Positions 18,283-27,825 of a stretch of 64,000 bases of DNA are shown here, in pieces. Below the pieces are notes generated by a model. That model saw only the letters and a program-made list of their open reading frames with translations. It did no database searches and had not been told where the DNA came from. Origin of the DNA: CAVQBP01 sp963782475 (GTDB lineage: Bacteria > Bacteroidota > Ignavibacteria > Ignavibacteriales > Ignavibacteriaceae); the NCBI GenBank assembly GCA_963782475.1, contig CAWAJW010000016.1, forward strand, positions 434,001 through 498,000, read 5' to 3'. The stretch's first letter is position 1; the number at the start of each line of letters is the position of its first letter. The translations under genes and the position numbers were made by a program.

Positions 18283-18463
18283 TTATTTCGGCAGGAATTG
18301 ATTCAAAGTATCACCAATATAATAGGGCCAGATTAATAAAGCTAAGAGCACCTTCCAAAATGCCAATTTTTAAAAATCCTATTGAGAATAGCCAGCCAAT
18401 CAGCTAAACGATTCCAAAATCACTGGAATGATGTATATTTTTTTTCCTGTTATCATCTCCCAT
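18283..18463 (-). pseudogene. Broken gene for a small membrane protein
   Basis: An ATG at 18463 with an AGAGGG ribosome site begins a polar start (MGDDNRKKNIHHSSDFG). The reading then needs at least one, probably two, frame changes to reach a convincing C-terminus read to the stop at 18283: FWKVLLALLIWPYYIGDTL followed by NQFLPK. The end resembles a single-helix small membrane protein. The 181-bp span implies a net surplus of one base, and the first frame also meets a TAG. No family assignment is possible. It is probably dead, or damaged by sequence errors. Confidence 0.35.
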
Positions 18464-19139
18464 TTTAGTTCCCTCTTTAGTTGTTGTTAATAACCATCAA
18501 ACTAAAAAAGATTACGGCCTAAAAATATAAAATTGTGTTAAACTATTAAATAGATTGAATTTATTTTAATCAGGCTGATTAGGAATTAATTTGAGTTTAT
18601 ATCCTGATAGCTCGATTTCTTATATTTAAGTAATTGAATGAATAATTAAGGATTTTTTTGCAAATCTGTGCATAATAAATCGTAACTTTAAATTTTTATG
18701 AAATATTTGTTGACTAATCAAGAAAAAAGTTATAAATTGAGCCAGATTTTATTTATATCCTTTTTAACGAAAACTATTTCTATTTATTAAATTGGTAAAT
18801 AAAAATTAAAGATAGAAAAGGGGAATGCATTTGGGATGCTTCTCCTTTAAAAATAATATTGACTTTAATTTAGTTTTTTCAGACGTTAAAAATTGTAAAT
18901 TATTTTTAATTATTAATAAAAGGTGCATGGGCTAGCTTATTGAAGAAATTTTTACAAATTGAAATTGTTTAATCATTTCTCTGAATAACTCCCGCATTTG
19001 TTTTCTAAATAAATGGCAGCACCTTATTATTTTGCGTCATTTTATAATAATTCTTTACAATTTTAACATTTAATTAAATATTTGTTAAATATTTTAGTAT
19101 TATTGCTTCTTAATATTATTAAACTTTGAAGGAGGTTAT

Positions 19140-19931
19140 ATGAATAAAGCTGATAAATTTAAGCTTTTATACATATTTAGTATCAGCTTAATATTTTATT
19201 TTATCGGATGTGTAGATACTTCCGTACAGAATATGCCTACCAGCATTGATTATCATAGTCAAATCCAAATACTTAATTTAGCATCTGTTGATGGAGCTGT
19301 TTCCACAATTAATATAGTAAATGCAGATGGAAAAATGGACGGAACTACCGGCCAGTTAAATGTTGGTGATGCATACCCGCCAGATGGTCAGGCTTTTATG
19401 GATATACCTTCAGGTACAAAAACCTTCAATGTAATTTTTGCATCCGGAGCCACCAATTCATTTAAATTAACAATAGATACTGAACGAAAAATAAGATTGC
19501 TGTTAATCAATCCGGATTTAAGCACAAACAACCTGGTTAAATCTGATGAAAGATACACTTGGCAGGAGAAAAATAGTGAGCATGCTGGGGATTTATTCCC
19601 TTCAGATACTGCTTCTATTTCCTTTTATAATGCCACTCCTGATGTTTCTGTTGATAGTGTAGTCCTTTCAGGAGCAGGTGCTCCTATTAATTTGGGAACT
19701 TCATTGGGTATAGGTAAGAGCATAGGATATATGTTTTTCTCACCACCCGCTAATTATACTATTACATTCAAACGGGATACTACCGGATTTGCAGCAGATA
19801 CTACTGGATTATTACCGGGCGAACCTACTTTGGCAACAGCAACTATTAATGCTCAGTCAAAAGGAAAGTATTCTGCAATTTTATATGGTACTCAAGGTAA
19901 TTTACAAGCTAAAGTTTATACAGACGATTAG
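19140..19931 (+). CDS. DUF4397-type lipoprotein
   Basis: A 263-residue exported lipoprotein. A hydrophobic signal is followed by Cys in FYFIGC (residue 24), then two Ig-like beta domains with the DUF4397 pattern (SQIQILNLASVDGAVSTINI and ASISFYNATPDVSVDSVVL). The start has a near-perfect AAGGAGG site. It is first of four envelope genes and immediately upstream of a TonB receptor, so it may be a surface or periplasmic partner of that receptor. The function of DUF4397 is unknown. Confidence 0.75.
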   Translation: MNKADKFKLLYIFSISLIFYFIGCVDTSVQNMPTSIDYHSQIQILNLASVDGAVSTINIVNADGKMDGTTGQLNVGDAYPPDGQAFMDIPSGTKTFNVIFASGATNSFKLTIDTERKIRLLLINPDLSTNNLVKSDERYTWQEKNSEHAGDLFPSDTASISFYNATPDVSVDSVVLSGAGAPINLGTSLGIGKSIGYMFFSPPANYTITFKRDTTGFAADTTGLLPGEPTLATATINAQSKGKYSAILYGTQGNLQAKVYTDD

Positions 19932-19963
19932 TAATAAAGTTTAAAAATTTCGGAGGAAAAAAT

Positions 19964-22900
19964 ATGTTTCGAAAAATTTTTACAGCAGTTAGTATAATAT
20001 TGCTAATTACATCGGTAGCAATAGCTCAAACTGGAAGGGTTATAGGGACGGTAGTTGACCAACAAAGTGATGAGCCTTTAATTGGTGCCAACGTTATTAT
20101 TGTTGGTACAAGTTTAGGTGCTGCTACTGATGTTAACGGCAGTTTTATAATTTCTCAAGTTCCCCCCGGGAATTATAATGTAAAAGCTTCTTATATCGGT
20201 TACCAGGATGTGACAGTTGAACAAATCAGGGTAGTTGCGGGACTTTCTGCAGAAGTTAATTTCAAGCTCCCTTCTTCAACTATTGCAACGGGCGAAGTAG
20301 TTATTGTTTCGCAAAGACCTCTTATAGAAAAAAGTGCAACTAATGCAGTTCGTATTGTTAGTTCCGAGGATATCCAATCTCTTCCTGTAAGAAGCATTGC
20401 ATCTATAGTTGCTTTACAGCCTGGTGTTGTACAACAGGATGGCAAAACTTTTATTCGCGGCAGCAGGGCGGATGAAACTGGTTATGTACTGGAAGGTGCT
20501 GATATAAAGAATGTTTATAGCAGAAACGGCGGTTCACTGGTAACAGTTGCTCCGGATGCTTTACAGGAGCTTCTAGTTCAGGCCGGTGGATACACGGCAG
20601 AATTTGGAAATGCAAACGCTGGTATTATTCAACAGGATTTTAAAACCGGCACAGATAAATATCATTTTTCTGTAAGGGCTGAGACAGATAATTTCGGTAA
20701 TTCCAATTCATCCGATAAATTTCTTGGGACTTACTCTTATGGATATTCCGATTATACTGTAACTATGAGCGGTCCGGTTATTTCTGATAAAGTAAAAGTC
20801 TTTTTGACCGGCGAAAATAATTTCATGCGTGATTATTCGCCGCAATTTTTGTATGGAAGCCCTTCTGCTTTCTCAAACGGTGCTTTGCTTGATTCAACAA
20901 AAGTATATGATACCGGTGTTAACGGCGGAAGCAAAACCGATTATCAGTATTTAAATTGGAGCGGAGGATCTATCCCGGGTAGAATGCAGAACCGCTACAC
21001 TTTTAACGGTACAGCTTTATTGGATTTAAAACCATTGCTGGTTAAAGCTGCCGGCGCTTTTACCTGGTCAAGACAAAGGGGGAATGACTGGACATATAAT
21101 AGTGTTTCACCGGTTCCTGGTGGAGCAACTATAACAGACTTATCCAATATTTATAATTTGGGAAGATTGCCCTTATATGACAACAGCAACTTATTGTTAA
21201 ATTTAAAGGGTACATACTTTTTATCTTCAAACTCTTTTGTTGAAGCAAATCTTAATTATCTGGATTGGCGGGATAAAACATACGATCCTTATATGCAGGA
21301 TAATTTCCTCGATTATTCTGATAGTTTAAAAGCTGCTCAATACGGCTGGACATTTCAAAATTATACATCGATGCCTGCTCCATATAATTTTTACGGATTC
21401 GATTTTACGCGGCCTGGAGATTACTTAACAAATTATGTTAAACAACAGCGGAATTATTTTGGCGGTTCCGTTGCTTTTACCACTCAGCTTGATAAACACG
21501 AATTTAAAGCCGGTGGTTCTTATCAAAGATGGACTCTCAGAAGATACGCTGTAAGTGCTGCATCAACACTTCTTTTGGATGTTAGAGATAACCCTGATGC
21601 AGCTAGAAATGTGGATTCTTTAAGTTATCTTTTCGAGAATGCCGGATACCGTTCATTCAATAATTTTGGATATGATTTATTCGGAAATTCGGTTGATTCC
21701 GGACCATATGCTCCAAAACATCCTGTTTTTGCATCCGGTTATATACAGGACAAGCTGGAACTAAGTGATTTGATTATTAATGCAGGATTAAGATATGATT
21801 ATATAGATATGGATAGCTGGCAATGGGAAGATCCTTTACGTCCTTCTTCAAATCCTAACACACATAGTCCTCTCGACACATTGACCAAGGGTCAAAAGTT
21901 TAGCTATGTATCTCCCCGTTTAGGTTTTTCATTTCCTGTTACAGATAGAACAGTCTTTCATATGCAATACGGTAAATTTGTTCAGGCTCCGAGCTTAGAT
22001 ATTGCTTATAGAGGTATTTATCAGATCTCTACAGTAATATCAGCTTCAAATCTTTTCTCTAATCCGATTGCATATAATCCGCAGCCGATTAGAACAACAC
22101 AATATGAAGTTGGATTTACACAGCAGTTTACAGATTTTGCCGCAATGGATATAACTGCATTTTATAAAGATATCAAAGGGCAGATTCAATATACCGAATT
22201 TCAGACAGCCCCTGGTGAGCCAAAATCCCAATATGCAGCTTTTATTAACCAGGATTTTGCAACTACAAAGGGTCTTGAATTTAGCCTCAAAGTTAGAAGG
22301 GTAGATAGAGTTAGAGCTGAAATAAATTATACATATTCTGATGCAAAAGGAACGAATTCATTTTCAGGAAGTGCTATAGGTTCTGTTGAAATTAGTAAAT
22401 CTGTTCCAACTGTAATACTCCCGCTAACTTATGATCAAACTCATAGAGGTTCAATAATGCTGGATTATAGGTTTGGAAAAGATGACGGTGGTCCAATTTT
22501 ACAGCAATTAGGTTTAGACCTTCTCTTTACTTTCAACAGCGGTCATCCATATACATTAGCTCAAGGGATAGATCAAACTGGTTTGGGACAGGCTCGTGAT
22601 AATACTGGTGGATTAATTAGTGCTAACGATCCCAGAACCAGAAGAACTCAGGGTCCTGTAAACGAAGCAACAACTCCATGGTATTATAACTTAGACCTCC
22701 GTGTTGATAAAACTGTTAGTATTTACGATCTGGATGTTAACTTTTATGTATATGTACAGAATGTATTGAATACTAAGAACGTAATTAATGTTTATGATAG
22801 AACCGGAAATGGGTATGATGATGGTTTTCTGAATTCTGCACCGGGTCAAGCTGAAAGTTTACAATTCAGAGACTTATATTCAAACTTAAATCTTGGTAAT

Positions 22901-22984
22901 CAACAAGCGGCCGAGACTGTAATGAACTTAAATATGTTTTCAGCACCGAGACAGTTAAGAGCCGGTGTCTTAGTTAATTTTTAA
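19964..22984 (+). CDS. TonB-dependent outer-membrane receptor with carboxypeptidase-regulatory N-domain
   Basis: A 1006-residue receptor. After the signal peptide (cleavage near AIAQ) comes a carboxypeptidase-regulatory-like beta-sandwich (residues 24-100, GTVVDQQSDEPLIGANVII). It is followed by the plug domain (about 110-225, with SLPVRSIASIVALQPGV and FIRGSRADETGYVLEG) and a 22-strand barrel to the end. It imports or handles a large substrate with energy from TonB. Its ligand cannot be told; no SusD partner is adjacent, so it is not a classical Sus pair. CGGAGG precedes the ATG. Confidence 0.9.
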   Translation: MFRKIFTAVSIILLITSVAIAQTGRVIGTVVDQQSDEPLIGANVIIVGTSLGAATDVNGSFIISQVPPGNYNVKASYIGYQDVTVEQIRVVAGLSAEVNFKLPSSTIATGEVVIVSQRPLIEKSATNAVRIVSSEDIQSLPVRSIASIVALQPGVVQQDGKTFIRGSRADETGYVLEGADIKNVYSRNGGSLVTVAPDALQELLVQAGGYTAEFGNANAGIIQQDFKTGTDKYHFSVRAETDNFGNSNSSDKFLGTYSYGYSDYTVTMSGPVISDKVKVFLTGENNFMRDYSPQFLYGSPSAFSNGALLDSTKVYDTGVNGGSKTDYQYLNWSGGSIPGRMQNRYTFNGTALLDLKPLLVKAAGAFTWSRQRGNDWTYNSVSPVPGGATITDLSNIYNLGRLPLYDNSNLLLNLKGTYFLSSNSFVEANLNYLDWRDKTYDPYMQDNFLDYSDSLKAAQYGWTFQNYTSMPAPYNFYGFDFTRPGDYLTNYVKQQRNYFGGSVAFTTQLDKHEFKAGGSYQRWTLRRYAVSAASTLLLDVRDNPDAARNVDSLSYLFENAGYRSFNNFGYDLFGNSVDSGPYAPKHPVFASGYIQDKLELSDLIINAGLRYDYIDMDSWQWEDPLRPSSNPNTHSPLDTLTKGQKFSYVSPRLGFSFPVTDRTVFHMQYGKFVQAPSLDIAYRGIYQISTVISASNLFSNPIAYNPQPIRTTQYEVGFTQQFTDFAAMDITAFYKDIKGQIQYTEFQTAPGEPKSQYAAFINQDFATTKGLEFSLKVRRVDRVRAEINYTYSDAKGTNSFSGSAIGSVEISKSVPTVILPLTYDQTHRGSIMLDYRFGKDDGGPILQQLGLDLLFTFNSGHPYTLAQGIDQTGLGQARDNTGGLISANDPRTRRTQGPVNEATTPWYYNLDLRVDKTVSIYDLDVNFYVYVQNVLNTKNVINVYDRTGNGYDDGFLNSAPGQAESLQFRDLYSNLNLGNQQAAETVMNLNMFSAPRQLRAGVLVNF

Positions 22985-23039
22985 TTGTATTATTGAAAAG
23001 TTTACCTCATGAAAAAAATAAATTGCGGAGGTTATTTAT

Positions 23040-26000
23040 ATGAGAAAATTTAATTATATAAGTTTACTTGTTATCCTGACTTTTTTAATAGCAAATCCGT
23101 ATAATATATTTGCTAAAGAAAAAGATAAAAAAGATAGAAACAGACTTAGTAAAGTTACAACCAATCCCGCTTCCAATGTTGTTGATATAAATAATATTAC
23201 ATCCTGGGTTGGTTCGGATGGATTCCATGATTGGGTTGTCTCTGGTTCCTGGAATGGAATGTTTCCAAAGGGATCTAATATCGGAGCTATTTTTGCCGAG
23301 GGTATTGTTTGGGGAGGAAAAGTAAATGATGGTCAAAATCCTTTAATAAGAGTAAATGGCAATACATATGGCACCGGATGCCAGTCTGTTTTTAGCCCTC
23401 CAAGAGTATACAGGGTTAGGCCGGATTATTTAACAGGCAGTTTAAATGATGATGCTGCTAATTTCAACAATATTGCTTTAGGTCAGGTATCGCAAGGTGA
23501 TATTGATGCACTAAAAGCTCAATATCAAACCGATTGGAATGAATGGCCTTGGCAGTATGGCGCCCCTTATGAGGATGTTAATAATGATGGTCAATATGAA
23601 CCGGATACCGATATTCCCGGAGTTCCAGGAGCTGCACAAACTCTATTTATTCAGTATACAGATGCACTTTCTGCACAAAACTATGGTTCACAACCGATTG
23701 GTTTGCAAATATCCGAAACTTATTGGGCATATTCATATACAGGTGCATTAGGTAATGTTATCTACAAAAAAGTAGATATGGTTTACAAAGGGACATCAAA
23801 ATCTTCAGCAAATGCAACGATAGACAGTATGTACATTGTTCAATGGGCTGATCCTGATGTTGGTACTTCTTCGGATGATTTTGCCGGGTGTGACACCTCA
23901 TTAAACCTTGGATATGCTTATACTGCACAGGCTCAAGATGCAACATACCAGGCTGCCGGGTATGGTCCCCCAGCTGTTGGATACGATTTTTTACAAGGCG
24001 TTGCACAACCTACCGGAAATCTGAGCGATAGTGCAATTGTTAATCTAAAATGGAGAAAAGGATATAAATATGTAAATCCTAAACCAATGAGCTCCTTCAT
24101 CTATTTTGCAGCAGGAGGTAACTGGAGTGATCCTACTTTTGACTACACCGGGACATTAGAATTTTATAACCTTATGAGAGGTAAATTACCTGAACCGCAT
24201 TATCCTTCATCAGTTGGTTTCCCTGATGGAGTTCAAGATGTTACGCCATTCGGTACTTATCTTCTTGATGGTGATCCGGTTGCTGGGACCGGGAAATTAG
24301 ATGGAAATACTGCTGCCGGCGGTGATTCTCCTGGAGATAGAAGAATAATGGTAGTTAATGGTCCGATTACCATGCATCTTGGTGACACAGCTGAAGTAGT
24401 TTTAGCTTTGGTTGGTGGTTTAGGTACCGATAATATTGATGCTGTAAAGCAGATGAAGCAAAATGATAATACTGCACAAATAGTATTTGATCAACTTTTT
24501 CAATTACCCTCTCTTCCCCCTCCAACTGTTCATGTTGACCAGCTTGACGGTAAAATCGTGCTTGACTGGGGAAATGATCAGGCTACTATAGATAAAATAG
24601 AAAATTTCTCAAGTCAGGGGTATACCTTTGAAGGTTATGAAGTTTATCAATTACCATCTCCTTCTGCCTCAATATCTGATGGTGTGAGACTGGGAACATT
24701 TGATTTAACAAAAGATCAGGATATAGAGAAATTTGGATTTGATGTTACTACAATTGTAGATACTGTAGAACAAGCAGGAGTCTTAATAGGAAAGGTAGTT
24801 GTTGAAGGACAGGATAAAGGTATTCAACGTTATTTAACTATAACTAAAGATGCTATAAGAGGAAATCAACCATTACATAATGGTCAGGAATATTATTTTG
24901 CGGTTGTACCTTATGCTTTTAATCCAGCTCCATTATTACCGTTCCATGCTTTGCAGTCTGCGCTTATAATAAAAGTTGGAGTCCCGCAGAAAACATTTGG
25001 AGTTAACTTGAGCAGTACAGTTGGTGATACAGTAATGGCTTCACATACAGGACCTGGTGATGGAACTGCATTAGCATTAGTAGTTGATCCTACACAAACC
25101 ACTGGTGACCAATATAAAATTACTTTTGCTGATAACGGAAGCTGGGGTGTTACAGATGTTACAACCGGTGCCGTTAAGGTCTCAGGTATAACAAACCAGG
25201 CTGGCGGTGAGGAATATCCAATTGTAGATGGAATGATTGTTAAGGTTTTTGGACCACCTCCAGGAATGAAAGCTTGGGATATACCTTCCGGAACTCGTCG
25301 TTTTTCATGGGCAGGTGGATTTACCGGATTAGGACTTGAAGGTTTTAGCGGCAGTGTGCAGGATGCATATGATCAGGATAATGGTACTATTGGAATGGGG
25401 GGTCATTTCGCTTTCGGCGGAATTGGAACAAATTTAACTAACACTGACTATCACACGGTACTTTTAAAATTAGCGCCAATTGATCCGGTTGCTGCAAATC
25501 CCTGGGATCCGTTGACAAATCCTAATAACGAAAATTTTTCAAAAGGTTATAGATATCTGCGGCTGCATCTGCTGCTCCTGCAGACCCTTCTTTTGCACCA
25601 TGGATAATAAATCCAGCAAGCGGATATCCATATCAAGATTATAATTATTCGGTACCGTTTTCTGCATGGGATATGGAAACTAATCCACCAACCCGCTTGA
25701 TGGTAGGTTTCCTGGAGAATAATGTTGCGGGAGCTTCTGTTGACGGTCGTTATCTGCCTCCACAGGCATCGGATGGAGATAATACTGTAAATCGGGAATT
25801 CATGTTTATTTTTGATAAGCCATATTCTGAAACACCTGATCCTAGCCTGGAGGTTAATATATCTAATAATTCGGATCTCCCCTTAATGTGGGTTGGAACA
25901 TTTACGGTACGTGCTGCTACTCCCTGGGTAGACGGCAGCCAGGCAAATGGCGATCAATTTGAAATTATAGCCAATCATGTTAATACATCTGCTGATGAAT

Positions 26001-26371
26001 TTAGATTTACCGCGCCGCTGAATGAGACAAGTGCACAATTACAAAAAGCCGACGCTAACCTGGTTAATGTATTTCCAAATCCATATTACGGTTTCCAATC
26101 AAGAGAAACTTCGAGAGATGCGAAATATGTTACATTCAGCCATTTACCGAATCAAGCTACGATACGGATATTTGATTTATCAGGTGTCTTAGTAAGAACT
26201 ATTAACAAGAACGATCAAACACAATTTACAACTTGGAATCTCCAGAACGAAAATGGTTACCCTGTAGCCAGCGGTGTATATGTAGTTTATGTTGATATGC
26301 CGACTTTAGGAGCTACCAAAATATTGAAGTTAGCGCTTGTACAAGAAGAGCAGATATTGAAAGTTTATTGA
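23040..26371 (+). CDS. Large secreted protein with a type IX secretion C-terminal sorting domain; one frame break
   Basis: Together the two frames encode about 1110 residues. There is a signal peptide, a long beta-rich region with Asp/Asn-rich loops (EDVNNDGQYEPDTDIPG near 180), then at the C-terminus a T9SS type-A sorting domain: NVFPNPYYG, IRIFDLSGVLVRTI, PVASGVYVVYV and KILKLALVQ. The first frame ends at 25607 in a Leu-rich nonsense tail. The correct reading (SAAPADPSFAPWIINPASG) resumes in another frame from about 25556, so one base is missing near 25555-25562. It is surface-exposed or released through T9SS. Its role is unknown, but it sits between a TonB receptor and a PorV-like protein. 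Confidence 0.75.
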
Positions 26372-26372
26372 T

Positions 26373-26419
26373 TCCCGTTTAACGCGGGATTAATTCCGGT
26401 CCCGCTTTAACGGGATCGG
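26373..26419. terminator. Double hairpin between the T9SS cargo gene and the PorV-like gene
   Basis: Two hairpins follow each other: TCCCG/CGGGA at 26373-26389, and a 9-bp stem CCGGTCCCG/CGGGATCGG (one G-T pair) with a 6-base loop at 26396-26419. No T-run follows, so this is more likely a processing or attenuation structure inside an operon than a strong terminator. Confidence 0.45.
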
Positions 26420-26453
26420 GATTATTAAAATTTTAATTTTAATTGGAGGAATT

Positions 26454-27494
26454 ATGATTTACTTAAACAGATTGTTATTTATCTTTCTAATATTTGTTTT
26501 TGCTGCTATCGATATTTTTGGTGGCGGTCAAAATAGGGCTGGAACTTCTGCCGCCCCTGAACTTAGAATACCTGTGGGAAGCAGGTATCTGGCAATGGGA
26601 GGAGCAGATGTTGCTTTAGTTTCAGGTCTTGAATCAATATATTGGAATCCTGCCGGAGTGGATGTGAGTGAAAATGATGTTAACGCTATTTTCTCTTATA
26701 GAAAGTATATTGCAGATATGAATATGAGCTTTGTTGCAGTATCCGGAAGATTCGGTGAATTAGGAACAATTGGTGTTTCCTTCAGAGATTTAAGTGTCGG
26801 CGATATACCCGTTACTACGATGGATCAGCCTGATGGAAACGGACAGGTTGTTAGTCCTACATATTTTATTATCGGATTAACTTATTCAAAACAATTAAGC
26901 GATCGTATATCTATCGGCACAAATATTAACTTGATCAATGAGGGCTGGCAAGGTGTTAGTGCTAGCGGATTTAGTTTCGATGTCGGTGTACAATATAGAG
27001 ATCTTTTCTCTGTGCCAAACCTTTCATTGGGTGTTGTGGTAAAAAACCTTGGCGGCACAATGAAATATAGCGGCACACAATTGTGGACTACTGCTACCGA
27101 TCCCAACAGCAGCAGAGGAGTTACATTTTATGAGGTTGGTGCGCAATCATCCGAACTGCCTTCCGAAATTTCATTAGGTGTATCGTACACTAGAAATATC
27201 GATGAAGATAATAAATTAACTGTTGCCGGCACATTTGTAAATAATAACTATACTTTTGATAATTACAAAGGTGGTATAGAATATTCTTTTAAAGATATTC
27301 TTTTCTTAAGAGGCGGTTACCTCTACTCACCACAATCAAATTCCGTTACACCCGACATTTTCCAGAATTATACTGTAGGTGCAGGAATAAACTTTGAACA
27401 ATTTACCGATGTAAACGTGTCATTTGATTATGCCTATGTTCCTGTAAAGTATTTTGATGCGAATAATATTTTCACAATTAGAATGGGGTTATAA
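26454..27494 (+). CDS. PorV/PorQ-family outer-membrane beta-barrel protein
   Basis: A 346-residue barrel protein with a signal peptide. The N-terminal motif of the PorV/PorQ group is clear: AAPELRIPVGSRYLAMGGA followed by ESIYWNPAG near residue 63. It ends in a barrel strand (FTIRMGL). PorV-type proteins act in type IX secretion as shuttles that carry cargo from the translocon, which fits its place directly after a T9SS cargo gene. It starts after a strong GGAGG site. A sister role as a FadL-like porin cannot be excluded. Confidence 0.82.
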   Translation: MIYLNRLLFIFLIFVFAAIDIFGGGQNRAGTSAAPELRIPVGSRYLAMGGADVALVSGLESIYWNPAGVDVSENDVNAIFSYRKYIADMNMSFVAVSGRFGELGTIGVSFRDLSVGDIPVTTMDQPDGNGQVVSPTYFIIGLTYSKQLSDRISIGTNINLINEGWQGVSASGFSFDVGVQYRDLFSVPNLSLGVVVKNLGGTMKYSGTQLWTTATDPNSSRGVTFYEVGAQSSELPSEISLGVSYTRNIDEDNKLTVAGTFVNNNYTFDNYKGGIEYSFKDILFLRGGYLYSPQSNSVTPDIFQNYTVGAGINFEQFTDVNVSFDYAYVPVKYFDANNIFTIRMGL

Positions 27495-27522
27495 TTAAAT
27501 AATTTTATTGATAAATTATCTT

Positions 27523-27565
27523 AAAATGCGGTTTATCTCTAAGGTAAATCGCATTTTTTATTTTA
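27523..27565 (+). terminator. Rho-independent terminator after the envelope cassette
   Basis: AAAATGCGGTTTA (27523-27535) pairs with TAAATCGCATTTT (27545-27557) over 13 bp with one G-T pair, followed by a T-rich tail. It sits 28 bp after the stop of the PorV-like gene and ends the four-gene cassette. The remaining ~260 bp up to the next gene holds nothing I can identify. Confidence 0.8.
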
Positions 27566-27825
27566 ATAAAATGCTAGTGTTCTATCACTTAAATAACAGC
27601 GTAGGGCAGGAATGGTTCATACTACAACTGAGATTAATTTTTCTATATTTAATGAATGTTTCGGTCATTGGAATAGTCCATGAAAGCCAAGTCAAATGTA
27701 TAGAAATGTCTGCTACAGAACACCAGGTATGGGATTTGTAAGTTCTTAGTTATGTGTTAAAATTTTTTTTAATTTTTGAAAATATTTTTCATTAACTATT
27801 AATTCCAAATTATACTCTGAGTTTT

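Larger units (their letters stand above)
17481..19139. other. 1.66-kb region without an intact gene
   Basis: No frame of useful length is open on either strand. The region contains a small palindrome (17765-17780), a 108-bp inverted-repeat element (17809-17916), a second inverted-repeat pair (18047-18193) and a broken small membrane-protein gene on the minus strand (18283-18463). From about 18480 to 19120 it is very AT-rich with nothing recognisable. The last 100 bases must hold the promoter of the envelope gene cassette. The mixture of repeats and a dead gene suggests an insertion and decay hot spot. Confidence 0.6.

Noticed and set aside
27508..27741. Short plus-strand frame after the PorV-like gene
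   Set aside because: It begins within a clear terminator, lacks a ribosome site and resembles no protein.
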